A stretch of 10,196 nt of DNA from a bacterium (GCA_030018505.1 JASEHO010000051.1:1-10196); one strand, 5' to 3'; shown: positions 1 to 7,224, counted from the first letter of the stretch. A program made the numbers and translations. The notes: generated by a model not told the origin, from the sequence alone.

Positions 1-52
1 TTACATTTTACATTGAACTTTACTCGGTTACTTCAGATGAGTAAAGTGTTAC
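1..52 (+). repeat. 52-bp repeat, left copy of a perfect inverted pair
   Basis: This stretch is the exact reverse complement of 2360-2411, about 2.3 kb away on the other side of dgt and porB. It contains a 9-bp stem (17-25 with 39-47, ACTTTACTC/GAGTAAAGT) around a 13-base loop. The window begins inside it, so it may extend further left. Its function is unknown. Confidence 0.9.
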
Positions 53-78
53 AAAAAATTTAACTGATGCAAGGAGTG

Positions 79-103
79 TTACTTCAAATGGGTAAAGTGT
101 TTT
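79..103 (+). repeat. 25-bp TTACTTCARATG-type motif, degenerate copy
   Basis: This resembles bases 28-52 (TTACTTCAAATGGGTAAAGT here, against TTACTTCAGATGAGTAAAGT there). Further copies lie at 2360-2384 (reverse strand) and 2513-2537 (forward strand), making four copies in the spacers around dgt-porB. The rest of 104-199 is AT-rich and I see nothing recognisable in it. Confidence 0.75.
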
Positions 104-199
104 TAACACCCCTAATGTATAGGTGGACAGTTACTATTGCACCAGATACTCCTTCTCCTTTATCTAAAATAATTTACCCTTAGCATAAATTAAATTTTC

Positions 200-228
200 T
201 TTCCAAATACCATAAATATCCTTATAAT
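200..228 (+). promoter_or_regulatory. dgt promoter, predicted leaderless
   Basis: A -35-like TTTCCA (200-205), a 17-base spacer and a perfect TATAAT (223-228) end 8 bases before the dgt ATG at 237. A second TATAAT follows directly at 229-234. Initiation at the normal distance would fall at or next to the ATG, and no Shine-Dalgarno sequence is present. The same geometry recurs upstream of four other genes in the window. Confidence 0.55.
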
Positions 229-236
229 TATAATTT

Positions 237-1292
237 ATGATGAAGCAGAGATTAGTCAGAGAAATAGTTGAGGAATTAGAGGCAAGTGTCCTTTCTCCTT
301 ATGCTATACTCTCTACCAAAAGTATGGGGAGGCAAAGAGAGGAGGAGCCTTGCTGTATCAGAACAGCGTTTCAAAGGGATAGGGATAGAATCATCCATTC
401 TCATGCCTTCCGCCAATTGAAGTATAAGACACAGGTCTTTCTTATTCCAAGTGGAGAATCCATCAGGACGCGTCTTACCCATACTATTGAGGTCTCCCAG
501 ATTGCCAGGACTATCTCAAGAGCCTTAAGGCTTAATGAAGACCTGACTGAGGCTATAGCTTTGGGACACGACCTTGGTCACCCTGCCTTTGGACATACAG
601 GGGAATTAGCCTTAGCTCCTCTTACATCTTTCGGGTTTAAGCACAACGAGCAGAGCCTACGGGTAGTTGACCTTCTTGAAAAGGACGGCAGCGGCTTGAA
701 CCTTACCCAAGAAGTAAGGGACGGCATACTTAAACACTCTCTTGGAGATGATGACTTTTCCAGGATAGGAAACATCGGCAAGGCTGGTCCGATTACTTTA
801 GAGGGAGTGGTAGTTCTCTTTGCGGATAAGATTGCCTACATCAACCATGACATTCAGGATGCAGAGACAGCCGGGCTTATCTCTGTAGATGAGCTACCAG
901 AGAATGCCATCAACCTTCTTGGAAGAAAAAGCTCTGAGAGGATAGACACAATGGTTCAAGCTATGGTTACAGAAAGTATAGGCAAAAATAAGGTTGAGAT
1001 GAGGAAAGATGTGTTAGAGGCAAGCTCTATTTTACGCAAATACCTCTATGAAAATCTCTACCGCCACCCAAGAATTCAGAAGGAATCAGAAAAGGCAAAG
1101 AGGGTGATGGAGGAGCTATTTTATTACTACACCCGCATTCCAGATGAGCCAAAAAGAAGGCTTTCTTTTCTCTCACATGAGATACCTATTGAAAGGATAG
1201 TTATTGACCATTTAGCCTCTCTTTCGGACAGAGAAGCCCTTTCATCTTATAAGAAGGTCTTCTTCCCTATGCCCTGGAAAGAAGAAGGATAG
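237..1292 (+). CDS. dgt: dGTPase-like deoxynucleoside triphosphate triphosphohydrolase (HD domain)
   Basis: This cytosolic enzyme is predicted to hydrolyse dNTPs to deoxynucleosides and tripolyphosphate, adjusting the DNA precursor pool. At 351 residues it matches the shorter 'dGTPase-like' bacterial subfamily, not the ~500-residue E. coli Dgt. The HD metal set is visible: His82 (RLTHTIEV), His111-Asp112 within GHDLGHPAFGH, and Asp197 (FADKIAY). The family segments RTAFQRDRDRI, HAFRQLKYKTQVF and FKHNEQSLR (His136-Asn137-Glu138) are also present. Met1 is kept although a second ATG follows immediately, because it lies 8 bases after a TATAAT box. There is no Shine-Dalgarno sequence. The stop is followed by an 81-base gap containing the porB promoter, so the two genes need not form an operon. 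Family assignment is secure; the preferred dNTP substrate cannot be read from sequence. Confidence 0.93.
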   Translation: MMKQRLVREIVEELEASVLSPYAILSTKSMGRQREEEPCCIRTAFQRDRDRIIHSHAFRQLKYKTQVFLIPSGESIRTRLTHTIEVSQIARTISRALRLNEDLTEAIALGHDLGHPAFGHTGELALAPLTSFGFKHNEQSLRVVDLLEKDGSGLNLTQEVRDGILKHSLGDDDFSRIGNIGKAGPITLEGVVVLFADKIAYINHDIQDAETAGLISVDELPENAINLLGRKSSERIDTMVQAMVTESIGKNKVEMRKDVLEASSILRKYLYENLYRHPRIQKESEKAKRVMEELFYYYTRIPDEPKRRLSFLSHEIPIERIVIDHLASLSDREALSSYKKVFFPMPWKEEG

Positions 1293-1337
1293 CCCAAAAT
1301 AAGCTCTTTATAACTGGAGTTTCGTGAATTTACTCAA

Positions 1338-1367
1338 TTGACGAAAACCTCTTTTTTGGAATAAAAT
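1338..1367 (+). promoter_or_regulatory. porB promoter, predicted leaderless
   Basis: TTGACG (1338-1343), an 18-base spacer and TAAAAT (1362-1367) end 6 bases before the porB ATG at 1374. That distance places the expected transcription start at the ATG itself. Confidence 0.6.
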
Positions 1368-1373
1368 ATAGAA

Positions 1374-2312
1374 ATGGAAAAACCACTCACTTTGAAAGCC
1401 CTTTCAGAAAAGAAAGAAAATTTTTCTTCAGGTCATAGAGCCTGTGCTGGGTGTGGAGAGCCTATCGCTGTCCGCCAGATTTTGCTTTCGGCAAAAAACC
1501 CTGTCGTTATTGGATCAGCCACTGGATGCCTTGAGGTAACAACAACCATTTTTCCCTTTACAGCCTGGCGCGTGCCATTTATCCATTCTGCCTTTGAGAA
1601 TGTAGCGGCAACAATATCTGGTGTAGAGGCCAGCTACAAGGCTTTGAAGAAGAAAGGAAAGGTTTCAGCAGATATTGACTTCATTGCCTTTGGTGGGGAT
1701 GGTGGAACTTATGACATTGGGCTTCAATCCCTATCTGGAGCTTTAGAAAGGGGCCACAAAATGCTCTATGTCTGCATAAATAACGAGGCTTATATGAATA
1801 CAGGAATCCAGAGGTCTGGAGCTACACCGAGGGGTGCGCACACAACTACAGCGCCAGCAGGCAAGGCTGTCCCAGGAAAGCTCCAGAGGCGAAAGAATCT
1901 GACAGAGATTGTCGTGGCTCATAATACACCCTATGTCGCTCAAGCTGTTGTCGGAAACTGGAGAGATTTGGCAAAGAAGGTAGAATATGCCTTGTCTGTT
2001 GATGGTCCATCTTTTATTAATATACTTTCTCCTTGCCCTTTAGGTTGGGGTTTTCCTTCTGATGATACTACGGAAATGGGAGCCCTTGCTGTAGATACAG
2101 GGGTTTGGCCACTCTATGAGGTAAAAGAGGGAAGATACCATATTACCTATAAACCAAAAGAGATGAAGCCTCTTACTGATTGGCTAAAGGCTCAGACAAG
2201 ATTCAAGCATCTATTCAAGGATGAGAATAAATATATCATTGATGAGCTTAAGATATTGGTAATAAAGGAATGGAATGAGCTTATCAAGAAAGATGAGGGT
2301 GCGACTATTTAG
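1374..2312 (+). CDS. porB: pyruvate (2-oxoacid):ferredoxin oxidoreductase, beta subunit
   Basis: This is the thiamine-diphosphate and one-[4Fe-4S] subunit of the multi-subunit enzyme that oxidises pyruvate to acetyl-CoA and CO2 with ferredoxin in anaerobes. At 312 residues it has the usual PorB length. Predicted cluster ligands are Cys24 and Cys27 (CAGCG), Cys52 (ATGCLEV) and Cys221 (SPCPLGW). The ThDP/Mg motif runs from GGDGGTYDIG (Gly108-Asp109-Gly110) to INNEAYMNTG (Asn136-Asn137). The segment GATPRGAHTTTAPAGK is typical of pyruvate-type beta subunits. The alpha, gamma and delta partners usually lie in one cluster with beta last; here none is in the window. The upstream neighbour is dgt, the downstream neighbour is convergent, and the gene has its own promoter. 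A related 2-oxoacid substrate is possible, but PorB fits best. Confidence 0.92.
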   Translation: MEKPLTLKALSEKKENFSSGHRACAGCGEPIAVRQILLSAKNPVVIGSATGCLEVTTTIFPFTAWRVPFIHSAFENVAATISGVEASYKALKKKGKVSADIDFIAFGGDGGTYDIGLQSLSGALERGHKMLYVCINNEAYMNTGIQRSGATPRGAHTTTAPAGKAVPGKLQRRKNLTEIVVAHNTPYVAQAVVGNWRDLAKKVEYALSVDGPSFINILSPCPLGWGFPSDDTTEMGALAVDTGVWPLYEVKEGRYHITYKPKEMKPLTDWLKAQTRFKHLFKDENKYIIDELKILVIKEWNELIKKDEGATI

Positions 2313-2337
2313 CCTAAATCAGCCTTTGCAATAAAAG
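2313..2337 (-). repeat. GGCTGATTTA dispersed element, copy E
   Basis: On the minus strand, bases 2337-2315 match copy A upstream of priA (3610-3632) at 22 of 23 positions. The core is TTGCAAAGGCTGATTTA. It begins one base after the porB stop codon. This copy lacks the TATA-like box seen in the other copies. Confidence 0.75.
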
Positions 2338-2359
2338 TGAAATGTTAAAAAGTTAAAAG

Positions 2360-2411
2360 GTAACACTTTACTCATCTGAAGTAACCGAGTAAAGTTCAAT
2401 GTAAAATGTAA
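2360..2411 (-). repeat. 52-bp repeat, right copy of a perfect inverted pair
   Basis: This is the exact reverse complement of bases 1-52. It lies in the convergent gap between porB and the radical-SAM gene, so the pair brackets dgt and porB. It contains the same 9-bp stem. Confidence 0.9.
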
Positions 2412-2415
2412 AATT

Positions 2416-2469
2416 AGCAATTAGCATTTTAAAATTATTTCTCTTCTTCATTGTTAATTGCTAATTGCT
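2416..2469. repeat. Inverted repeat in the convergent porB/amrS gap
   Basis: AGCAATTAGCA (2416-2426) pairs perfectly with TGCTAATTGCT (2459-2469) across a 32-base AT-rich loop. The position between two convergent 3' ends would suit a bidirectional transcription end, but there is no GC-rich stem or adjoining T-tract. A terminator call is not supported. Confidence 0.5.
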
Positions 2470-2512
2470 CATTGATAATTTTGCAATGAATTCCATTTAC
2501 ATGGTTGTTGTT

Positions 2513-2537
2513 TCACTTCAGATGGGTAAATAGTTAC
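2513..2537 (+). repeat. 25-bp TTACTTCARATG-type motif, fourth copy
   Basis: TCACTTCAGATGGGTAAATAG resembles the motif at 28-52 and 79-103 and lies just beyond the 3' end of the amrS-type gene. It is in the same orientation as the two left-hand copies and opposite to the nearby copy inside 2360-2411. Confidence 0.7.
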
Positions 2538-2555
2538 ACAAAAAGAAAGATTTGT

Positions 2556-3563
2556 TCACTTAAAGACCCCATCTATCTTTGCACCACAATCAGGGCAGAG
2601 ATCTTTCTTTAAGCTGTTCTTTTCTACAGAGAAACCCATTCTTTTAATGACGAGACCCTTGCAATTCCAACAGTATGTATTCTCTCTTGAGTCCTGTGGG
2701 ATATTTCCTGGGTAGATGTATCTTAGGCCAACCTTCTTTCCAATCTCAATGGCCCTGTCTATGGATGAGATAGATGTTGGCGGTAGAATGTCCAGCTTAT
2801 AATTTGGATAGAACCTGCTTATATGCCAAGGGATCTCCTCTCCAATCCCTTTAAGAAATGAGGCTATATTACGCAGATCTTCAAGAGACTCATTAAGACC
2901 TGTAACAATCAGGGTAGTCACCTCAACCCATATTCCAAGCTCCTTCATTCTTTTGATAGACGAAAGGACAACATCAAGCCTCCCTCCACAGGTAATCTTA
3001 TAAAATTCATCCTCCATAGACTTCAGGTCTATATTTGCGGCATCTAAGTATGGGGCAATCATCTCTATTGCCTCTTTGCTCATAAACCCATTGGTCACAA
3101 AGACATTACAGATCCCCTTTTCTTTTGCCAGCTTTGCTGTTTCATAAGCATACTCAAAGAATATGGTTGGTTCTGTGTAGGTGTAAGATATGCTTTTGCA
3201 TTTGTGCTTGATTGCCTCTTGGACAAGTTCTTCTGGAGATATATCGTCTCCAAATATTCCCTCCTCCTTTGGTGCTTGGGATATTGTCCAGTTTTGGCAG
3301 AAGCTGCACCTGAAGTTGCAGCCTACTGTGGCAATGGAAAGGGATGTTGTCCCAGGAAAGAAGTGGAAGAGAGGCTTCTTTTCAATTGGGTCAATATGAA
3401 CCGAGCAACACTTTCCATAGACAAGGCTATAGAGGATACCGTCTTTATTCTCTCTTACGCCGCATATTCCTCTCTTTCCCGGCTGTATCCTGCAAACATG
3501 TCCACAGAGATGACATTCTGCCTTCTTCTTTTCCAACTTCTTATAAAGAAAAGCCTCTTTCAT
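2556..3563 (-). CDS. amrS: AmmeMemoRadiSam-system radical SAM enzyme (AmrS-like)
   Basis: This is a radical S-adenosylmethionine protein of the family once annotated as pyruvate-formate-lyase-activating-like. At 335 residues it has the AmrS length. An N-terminal cysteine-rich segment (Cys17, Cys20, Cys24, Cys34: CHLCGHVC...GICG) precedes the radical-SAM cluster motif Cys82-x3-Cys86-x2-Cys89 (GCNFRCSFCQNW). SAM-site segments YTYTEPTIFFEY and the conserved PWHISRFYP follow. A C-terminal CxxC pair (Cys298/301 and Cys323/326) ends the protein. Family members typically act with AmrA (AMMECR1) and AmrB (Memo); neither partner is in the window and the biochemical role of the trio is not settled. The gene is divergent from priA and appears monocistronic. 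The ATG lies 6 bases after a -10 box. Membership in this family, not a true glycyl-radical activase, is indicated by the N- and C-terminal cysteine blocks. Confidence 0.88.
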   Translation of the reverse strand: MKEAFLYKKLEKKKAECHLCGHVCRIQPGKRGICGVRENKDGILYSLVYGKCCSVHIDPIEKKPLFHFFPGTTSLSIATVGCNFRCSFCQNWTISQAPKEEGIFGDDISPEELVQEAIKHKCKSISYTYTEPTIFFEYAYETAKLAKEKGICNVFVTNGFMSKEAIEMIAPYLDAANIDLKSMEDEFYKITCGGRLDVVLSSIKRMKELGIWVEVTTLIVTGLNESLEDLRNIASFLKGIGEEIPWHISRFYPNYKLDILPPTSISSIDRAIEIGKKVGLRYIYPGNIPQDSRENTYCWNCKGLVIKRMGFSVEKNSLKKDLCPDCGAKIDGVFK

Positions 3564-3569
3564 AGTTCA

Positions 3570-3598
3570 ATTTTACCTGATAAGGCTCTATTTGTCAA
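3570..3598 (-). promoter_or_regulatory. amrS promoter, predicted leaderless
   Basis: On the minus strand, a perfect TTGACA (3598-3593), a 17-base spacer and TAAAAT (3575-3570) end 6 bases before the ATG at 3563. There is no room for a 5' untranslated region with a ribosome binding site. Confidence 0.65.
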
Positions 3599-3609
3599 AT
3601 TACCATTTA

Positions 3610-3645
3610 CTTTTATTGCAAGGGCTGATTTATTTGGTATATACT
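3610..3645 (+). promoter_or_regulatory. priA promoter within dispersed element copy A
   Basis: TTGCAA (3616-3621), an 18-base spacer and TATACT (3640-3645) point at priA. The -10 box ends 21 bases before the ATG, giving a predicted leader of about 15 bases without a Shine-Dalgarno sequence. The -35 and spacer carry the GGCTGATTTATTT core shared with copies at 2313, 5851, 6006, 8647 and 10140. Confidence 0.5.
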
Positions 3646-3666
3646 TGAAACTGCTCACTCATAGAT

Positions 3667-5829
3667 ATGAAAAGATACATCAATCTCTCCTTAAGGATTC
3701 CGACCACAAGGCTATACACTTACTCTGTTCCCGAGCATATCAAAAAAAACCTCATTGGGAAAAGGGTTCTTGTCCTACTAAAGCAGAAAAAGGCTGTTGG
3801 CTGGGTGATAGAAGAGATAGATAGGCCTGATAACCTTGAGATAAAGGAGATAATCACTGTCTTAGATGATGAGCCTATAATCAGCCCTCAGTCTATCAAC
3901 CTCGCTAAATGGACTGCTGAATACTATCTCTGTGGGCTTTCTGAGGCACTAAATCTTTTTATCCCACCGAGTCTCTCCCAAAAGCCTATCACCTACATTG
4001 AGAAGGGAAGTATTGAGATAACAAAAGCCAGTCCTACCCAGAAGTTGATCTTAGAGCTTGTTAAGGAAAAGGGAAGGGTCTCTCTCTCTACACTCAAATC
4101 AAGGGTCCCTTCTCCTTACTCTTGCATAAAAAAACTTTCTGCAAAGGGAGCGATAAAGGTTATAAGCCAGGTAAAACCCCTGCCAGAGATTCCAAAAGAG
4201 ATAAAGGCAAAAGAAGTAGCAAAAGATATACCACCAGTCCTATCCCCTGACCAGAAAGAGGCTATTGATAAAATAAGACTGTGCATAGAAAAAGGGAGCT
4301 TTTCTACATTTCTTCTCTATGGCGTTACTGGCTCTGGAAAGACAGAGGTCTATCTTCGGGCAATAGAAGATGTTATAAAAAGAGGAAGGTCTGCTATTGT
4401 CCTCCTTCCTGAGATATCCTTAACCACCCAACTGATAGAAAGGTTCAAAATGAGGTTTGGGGCTGAATGTGCCATCATTCACTCAAGGCTTACGACAAAA
4501 GAGAGGCTCACAGAGTGGCAAAGGATACGGCAAGGCTGTCCTGTTGTTGTTGGGGCAAGGTCTGCTCTATTCTCTCCTTCTAAAAATCTTGGCTTAATCG
4601 TGGTGGATGAGGAGCAGTCTTCATCCTACAAGCAGGAGAATGACCCAAGGTATAATGCCAGGGATACTGCGGTGATGAGGGCAAAGATGGAGAAGGCTGT
4701 AGTTATATTAGGAAGTGCCACGCCATCCCTTGAATCCTTTCATAACAGCCAGATAAGAAGATATGAAAGGCTTGATTTGCCAGAGAGGGTGCAAAAGAGC
4801 AGGCTTCCAGATGTTGAGATTGTAGATATGAGAAGCGAGAAAACACCTGGAATCTTTAGCCAGAAGCTGATTAAGGCTATAGAGGAGACAGTAGGCTCTG
4901 GCCATCAGGTCATTTTGCTGATGAATAGACGGGGTTTTTCTAACTACATTCAGTGCTATGATTGTGGATCTATCCCAGGATGCCCAAACTGCGATATAAC
5001 CCTCACCTTTCACTCATCGGATAAGAGATTGCGTTGTCATTACTGCGGATTCTCTTCTTCTGCACCCTCAGTCTGCCCAAAGTGTAATGCCGAAAGGATT
5101 AAATACTCTGGATTTGGAACACAGCAGGTAGAAAAGGAGGTTTTAAGGATATTCCCAAAGATGCGGGTGCTTAGAATGGATACAGATACGACAAAAAAGA
5201 GGTTGTCTCACCAAGAGATGCTTTCTCTATTTGCAGAAAAAAAGGTAGATTGTCTGGTTGGAACCCAGATGATCTCAAAGGGTCTTCACTTTCCAAATGT
5301 CATTTTGGTAGGTGTTATCTCTGCTGATATATTCCTTTCCTTGCCTGACTTTAGAGCTGCAGAGAAGACATTCTCTCTGCTCACCCAGGTTTCTGGAAGG
5401 TCAGGAAGGGGAGAGGATTATGGAAGGGTTGTTATCCAGACCTATAATCCAGGCCATTATGCTATCCAGACAGCCATTCATCAAGATTACTCATTATTCT
5501 TCCAAAAGGAGATGGAGTATAGAAGAGAACTACTCTATCCCCCATTCTCAAGGCTTTTATCCCTTATCCTGCGAGGAGAGAATGAAGAAAAGGTTGAAAA
5601 GGAAGCAGAGAGGCTCTCCGAGGTGCTTTTAGTCAATAACAAGGAGGATGTCCATATCTTAGGCCCTGCCCCATACTACATCTCAAAGATAAAGAAGAAT
5701 TATCTCTATCAGGTTATCCTGAAGACTCCAGATTACAAGAGACTGCACAGATTGCTCTTGGCTTGCGACTTTAAGCCAGCAAGCGGCGTTTCCCTGATAA
5801 AAGATATTGATCCAGTTGGGGTAGTGTAG
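3667..5829 (+). CDS. priA: Primosomal protein N', replication restart helicase PriA
   Basis: PriA is a 3'-5' DNA helicase that recognises collapsed replication forks and reloads the replicative helicase. The 720 residues match the family's usual length. The N-terminal ~100 residues resemble the 3'-DNA-end binding domain (NLSLRIPTTRLYTYSVPE). Walker A is GVTGSGKT (219-226), and motif II reads VVDEEQSSSYKQ (Asp314-Glu315-Glu316-Gln317). Motif III GSATPSLES and motif VI QVSGRSGRG (574-582) are intact. The eight zinc-binding cysteines (430, 433, 439, 442, 457, 460, 470, 473) are all present. Family members usually have DEEH in motif II, so the Gln at the fourth position is unusual. The C-terminus (KDIDPVGVV) looks complete. 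The gene is divergent from the radical-SAM gene and convergent with pyrC. Confidence 0.95.
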   Translation: MKRYINLSLRIPTTRLYTYSVPEHIKKNLIGKRVLVLLKQKKAVGWVIEEIDRPDNLEIKEIITVLDDEPIISPQSINLAKWTAEYYLCGLSEALNLFIPPSLSQKPITYIEKGSIEITKASPTQKLILELVKEKGRVSLSTLKSRVPSPYSCIKKLSAKGAIKVISQVKPLPEIPKEIKAKEVAKDIPPVLSPDQKEAIDKIRLCIEKGSFSTFLLYGVTGSGKTEVYLRAIEDVIKRGRSAIVLLPEISLTTQLIERFKMRFGAECAIIHSRLTTKERLTEWQRIRQGCPVVVGARSALFSPSKNLGLIVVDEEQSSSYKQENDPRYNARDTAVMRAKMEKAVVILGSATPSLESFHNSQIRRYERLDLPERVQKSRLPDVEIVDMRSEKTPGIFSQKLIKAIEETVGSGHQVILLMNRRGFSNYIQCYDCGSIPGCPNCDITLTFHSSDKRLRCHYCGFSSSAPSVCPKCNAERIKYSGFGTQQVEKEVLRIFPKMRVLRMDTDTTKKRLSHQEMLSLFAEKKVDCLVGTQMISKGLHFPNVILVGVISADIFLSLPDFRAAEKTFSLLTQVSGRSGRGEDYGRVVIQTYNPGHYAIQTAIHQDYSLFFQKEMEYRRELLYPPFSRLLSLILRGENEEKVEKEAERLSEVLLVNNKEDVHILGPAPYYISKIKKNYLYQVILKTPDYKRLHRLLLACDFKPASGVSLIKDIDPVGVV

Positions 5830-5850
5830 TAAGAAAGGTTGGTTAACAGT

Positions 5851-5880
5851 TATACCGAGAATAAATCAGATTTGCAAAAG
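5851..5880 (-). repeat. GGCTGATTTA dispersed element, copy F
   Basis: On the minus strand TTGCAA, a 17-base spacer containing CTGATTTATT, and TATAAC match the family (5877-5850). It begins about 20 bases after the priA stop. Read in the priA direction it lies downstream of that gene, as copies E and B do for theirs. Confidence 0.65.
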
Positions 5881-5886
5881 ACTAAA

Positions 5887-5957
5887 AGGGATTAGGTAGG
5901 GAATAGGGATTAGGTTTCATTTATTGCTACTCTCTACTCCCTAATCCCTACTCCCTT
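5887..5957. repeat. G-rich/C-rich imperfect hairpin between priA and pyrC
   Basis: The left half repeats GGGATTAGG-like units and the right half carries their complements. TAGGGATTAGG (5904-5914) pairs perfectly with CCTAATCCCTA (5940-5950), and the stem extends imperfectly on both sides. It sits between two convergent genes, so it could stop transcription from either side, although no clear T-tract follows. The G-rich strand could also form a two-tier quadruplex. Confidence 0.6.
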
Positions 5958-6005
5958 TCTTAAAGTCTGGAGTCTCAAGTCTAATCTCTTAAGGTCTTGT
6001 CTAAA

Positions 6006-6037
6006 TTTTGGTAAGGGCTGTTGCTTTTGGGTATATT
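6006..6037 (+). repeat. GGCTGATTTA dispersed element, copy B
   Basis: TTGGTA (6008-6013), an 18-base spacer and TATATT (6032-6037) follow the family layout. An 18-base stretch, 6018-6035, is repeated exactly on the opposite strand at 10142-10159. The copy starts 9 bases beyond the pyrC stop; if used as a promoter it would run antisense into pyrC. Confidence 0.7.
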
Positions 6038-6045
6038 TATTAAAC

Positions 6046-7218
6046 TCAATTTATTCTCGGCATAGTGAGCAAAATGACCTTTCCTTTTAGTCTTCTGCCA
6101 GAAAAGGGGGTGTTTCTTCCTTTTGATTTGAAATCAAGGGGATTGACTGACCATTCTTTGTCTGGGTCAATGAGCAGAAGATTCTCTCTGTTTTCTGTAA
6201 TTCCTATTATTCTTGCAGGATTAGTAGTAAGTTTTTCTATAGCAAGCCTCTCTGAGAGAATACCAGTTTTTACCAGCTCTGTCCAGACAAGGCCAAGACA
6301 GGTCTCAAGCCCAACCATTCCAGGGGCAGCCACATCCCATCCTCCTTCTTTTGCCTTCTTTGTGTGAGGTGCATGGTCAGTGGCAATAATATCTATAGTC
6401 CCATCAGCCAGACCCTCCCTTATAGCCTCCCTGTCTTTATGGGACATAAGTCTTGGATTGACCTTAAAATTCGTGTCTTTTATATCTTCTTCTGTCAGGG
6501 TGAAATGGTGCGGTGTTGCTTCTGTCGTTACATTTATTCTACTCTTTTTTGCCTCCCTTACCAATTTTACCCCTTCCATTGTAGAGATATGGGCAATATG
6601 CACCTTTGCACCTGTCAGATAGGCAAGCTCTATCCTCTTCTCGACAGCCTCAGGCTCTCCTTTTTCATCTTCTGCATGGAGGATAACAAGGAGACCAAGC
6701 CTTTTTGCCTCAAGGCACGCCTTTCTTAAAAGAGAGAGGTTATGAATGGTATGGCCATCATCAGAAATAGCAAAGACCCCTTCTTTGGCAAACCCTTCTA
6801 TATCAGCAAGCTCAGATTGACCCATGCTAATGGCTATAGAGGGGATAGGAAGGATAGAAACCAATGCATCCTTCTTTATCTTCTGTTTAAGATCTCTAAG
6901 CCTTTGGACACTGTCTATAATTGGAATGGTATTGGGCATCATACAGATACAGCTAAAACCACCTGATATGGCTGCTTCTGTGGCTGTCTCTATCGTCTCT
7001 GTGCCTTCTCCCTGTTCCCTTATATGTGTGTGAAGGTCAATTAGCCCTGGAACAGCCAATAAACCCTCTGCTGGTATAACCCTTTCAGCCCCATCTTCTA
7101 TCCCTCCAATCCCCTTTATCTTTCCTGCTTCAATTAGAATGTCGGAAGATCCACCATTAAGAAGACGAACCCCTTTTATCAGGATAGGTCCCTTAAAACC
7201 CTCTCCTTGAGTTTCCAT
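6046..7218 (-). CDS. pyrC: Dihydroorotase, class I
   Basis: This zinc amidohydrolase interconverts carbamoyl-aspartate and dihydroorotate, the third step of pyrimidine synthesis. With the start chosen here it has 390 residues. The metal-site motif DLHTHIREQG (His63, His65), SDDG (Asp153/154), HAED (His181), TPHHF (His237/238) and TDHAPHT (Asp281) are all present, as is the substrate segment CMMPNT. The open frame reaches a TTG at 7254, but that TTG is the start of a TTGCAA -35 box; the ATG at 7218 lies 6 bases after the matching -10 box and is preferred. The C-terminus is odd: homologues normally end with a GKV...VGGKxVY-like strand, whereas this protein goes from KGKVILLTM into PRIN, encoded by an inverted repeat. 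pyrB and other pyr genes are not adjacent. Confidence 0.92.
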   Translation of the reverse strand: METQGEGFKGPILIKGVRLLNGGSSDILIEAGKIKGIGGIEDGAERVIPAEGLLAVPGLIDLHTHIREQGEGTETIETATEAAISGGFSCICMMPNTIPIIDSVQRLRDLKQKIKKDALVSILPIPSIAISMGQSELADIEGFAKEGVFAISDDGHTIHNLSLLRKACLEAKRLGLLVILHAEDEKGEPEAVEKRIELAYLTGAKVHIAHISTMEGVKLVREAKKSRINVTTEATPHHFTLTEEDIKDTNFKVNPRLMSHKDREAIREGLADGTIDIIATDHAPHTKKAKEGGWDVAAPGMVGLETCLGLVWTELVKTGILSERLAIEKLTTNPARIIGITENRENLLLIDPDKEWSVNPLDFKSKGRNTPFSGRRLKGKVILLTMPRIN

Positions 7219-7224
7219 AAAGGA

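Larger units (their letters stand above)
5851..6064. repeat. 214-bp segment bounded by 16-bp inverted repeats
   Basis: TATACCGAGAATAAAT (5851-5866) and ATTTATTCTCGGCATA (6049-6064) are inverted repeats matching at 15 of 16 positions. Between them lie copies F and B of the dispersed element and a central G-rich/C-rich inverted repeat. The right arm encodes the last pyrC residues Pro-Arg-Ile-Asn. The structure resembles a small non-autonomous insertion, but no target duplication was identified and no transposase is nearby. Confidence 0.5.

Noticed and set aside
2412..2475. AT-rich inverted repeat considered as a Rho-independent terminator
   Set aside because: The stem is almost wholly A/T, the loop is 32 bases and no T-tract adjoins it.
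1..2537. Repeated 25-bp motif considered as a CRISPR array
   Set aside because: The copies are irregularly spaced, in both orientations and degenerate, with no uniform spacers or cas genes.
3204..3824. A 206-codon plus-strand open frame across the amrS/priA boundary
   Set aside because: It lies opposite the radical-SAM gene and out of frame with priA; its protein has no recognisable family and both overlapping genes are certain.
6065..7033. Several plus-strand open frames of 69-121 codons
   Set aside because: All lie antisense within pyrC, whose catalytic motifs are complete.
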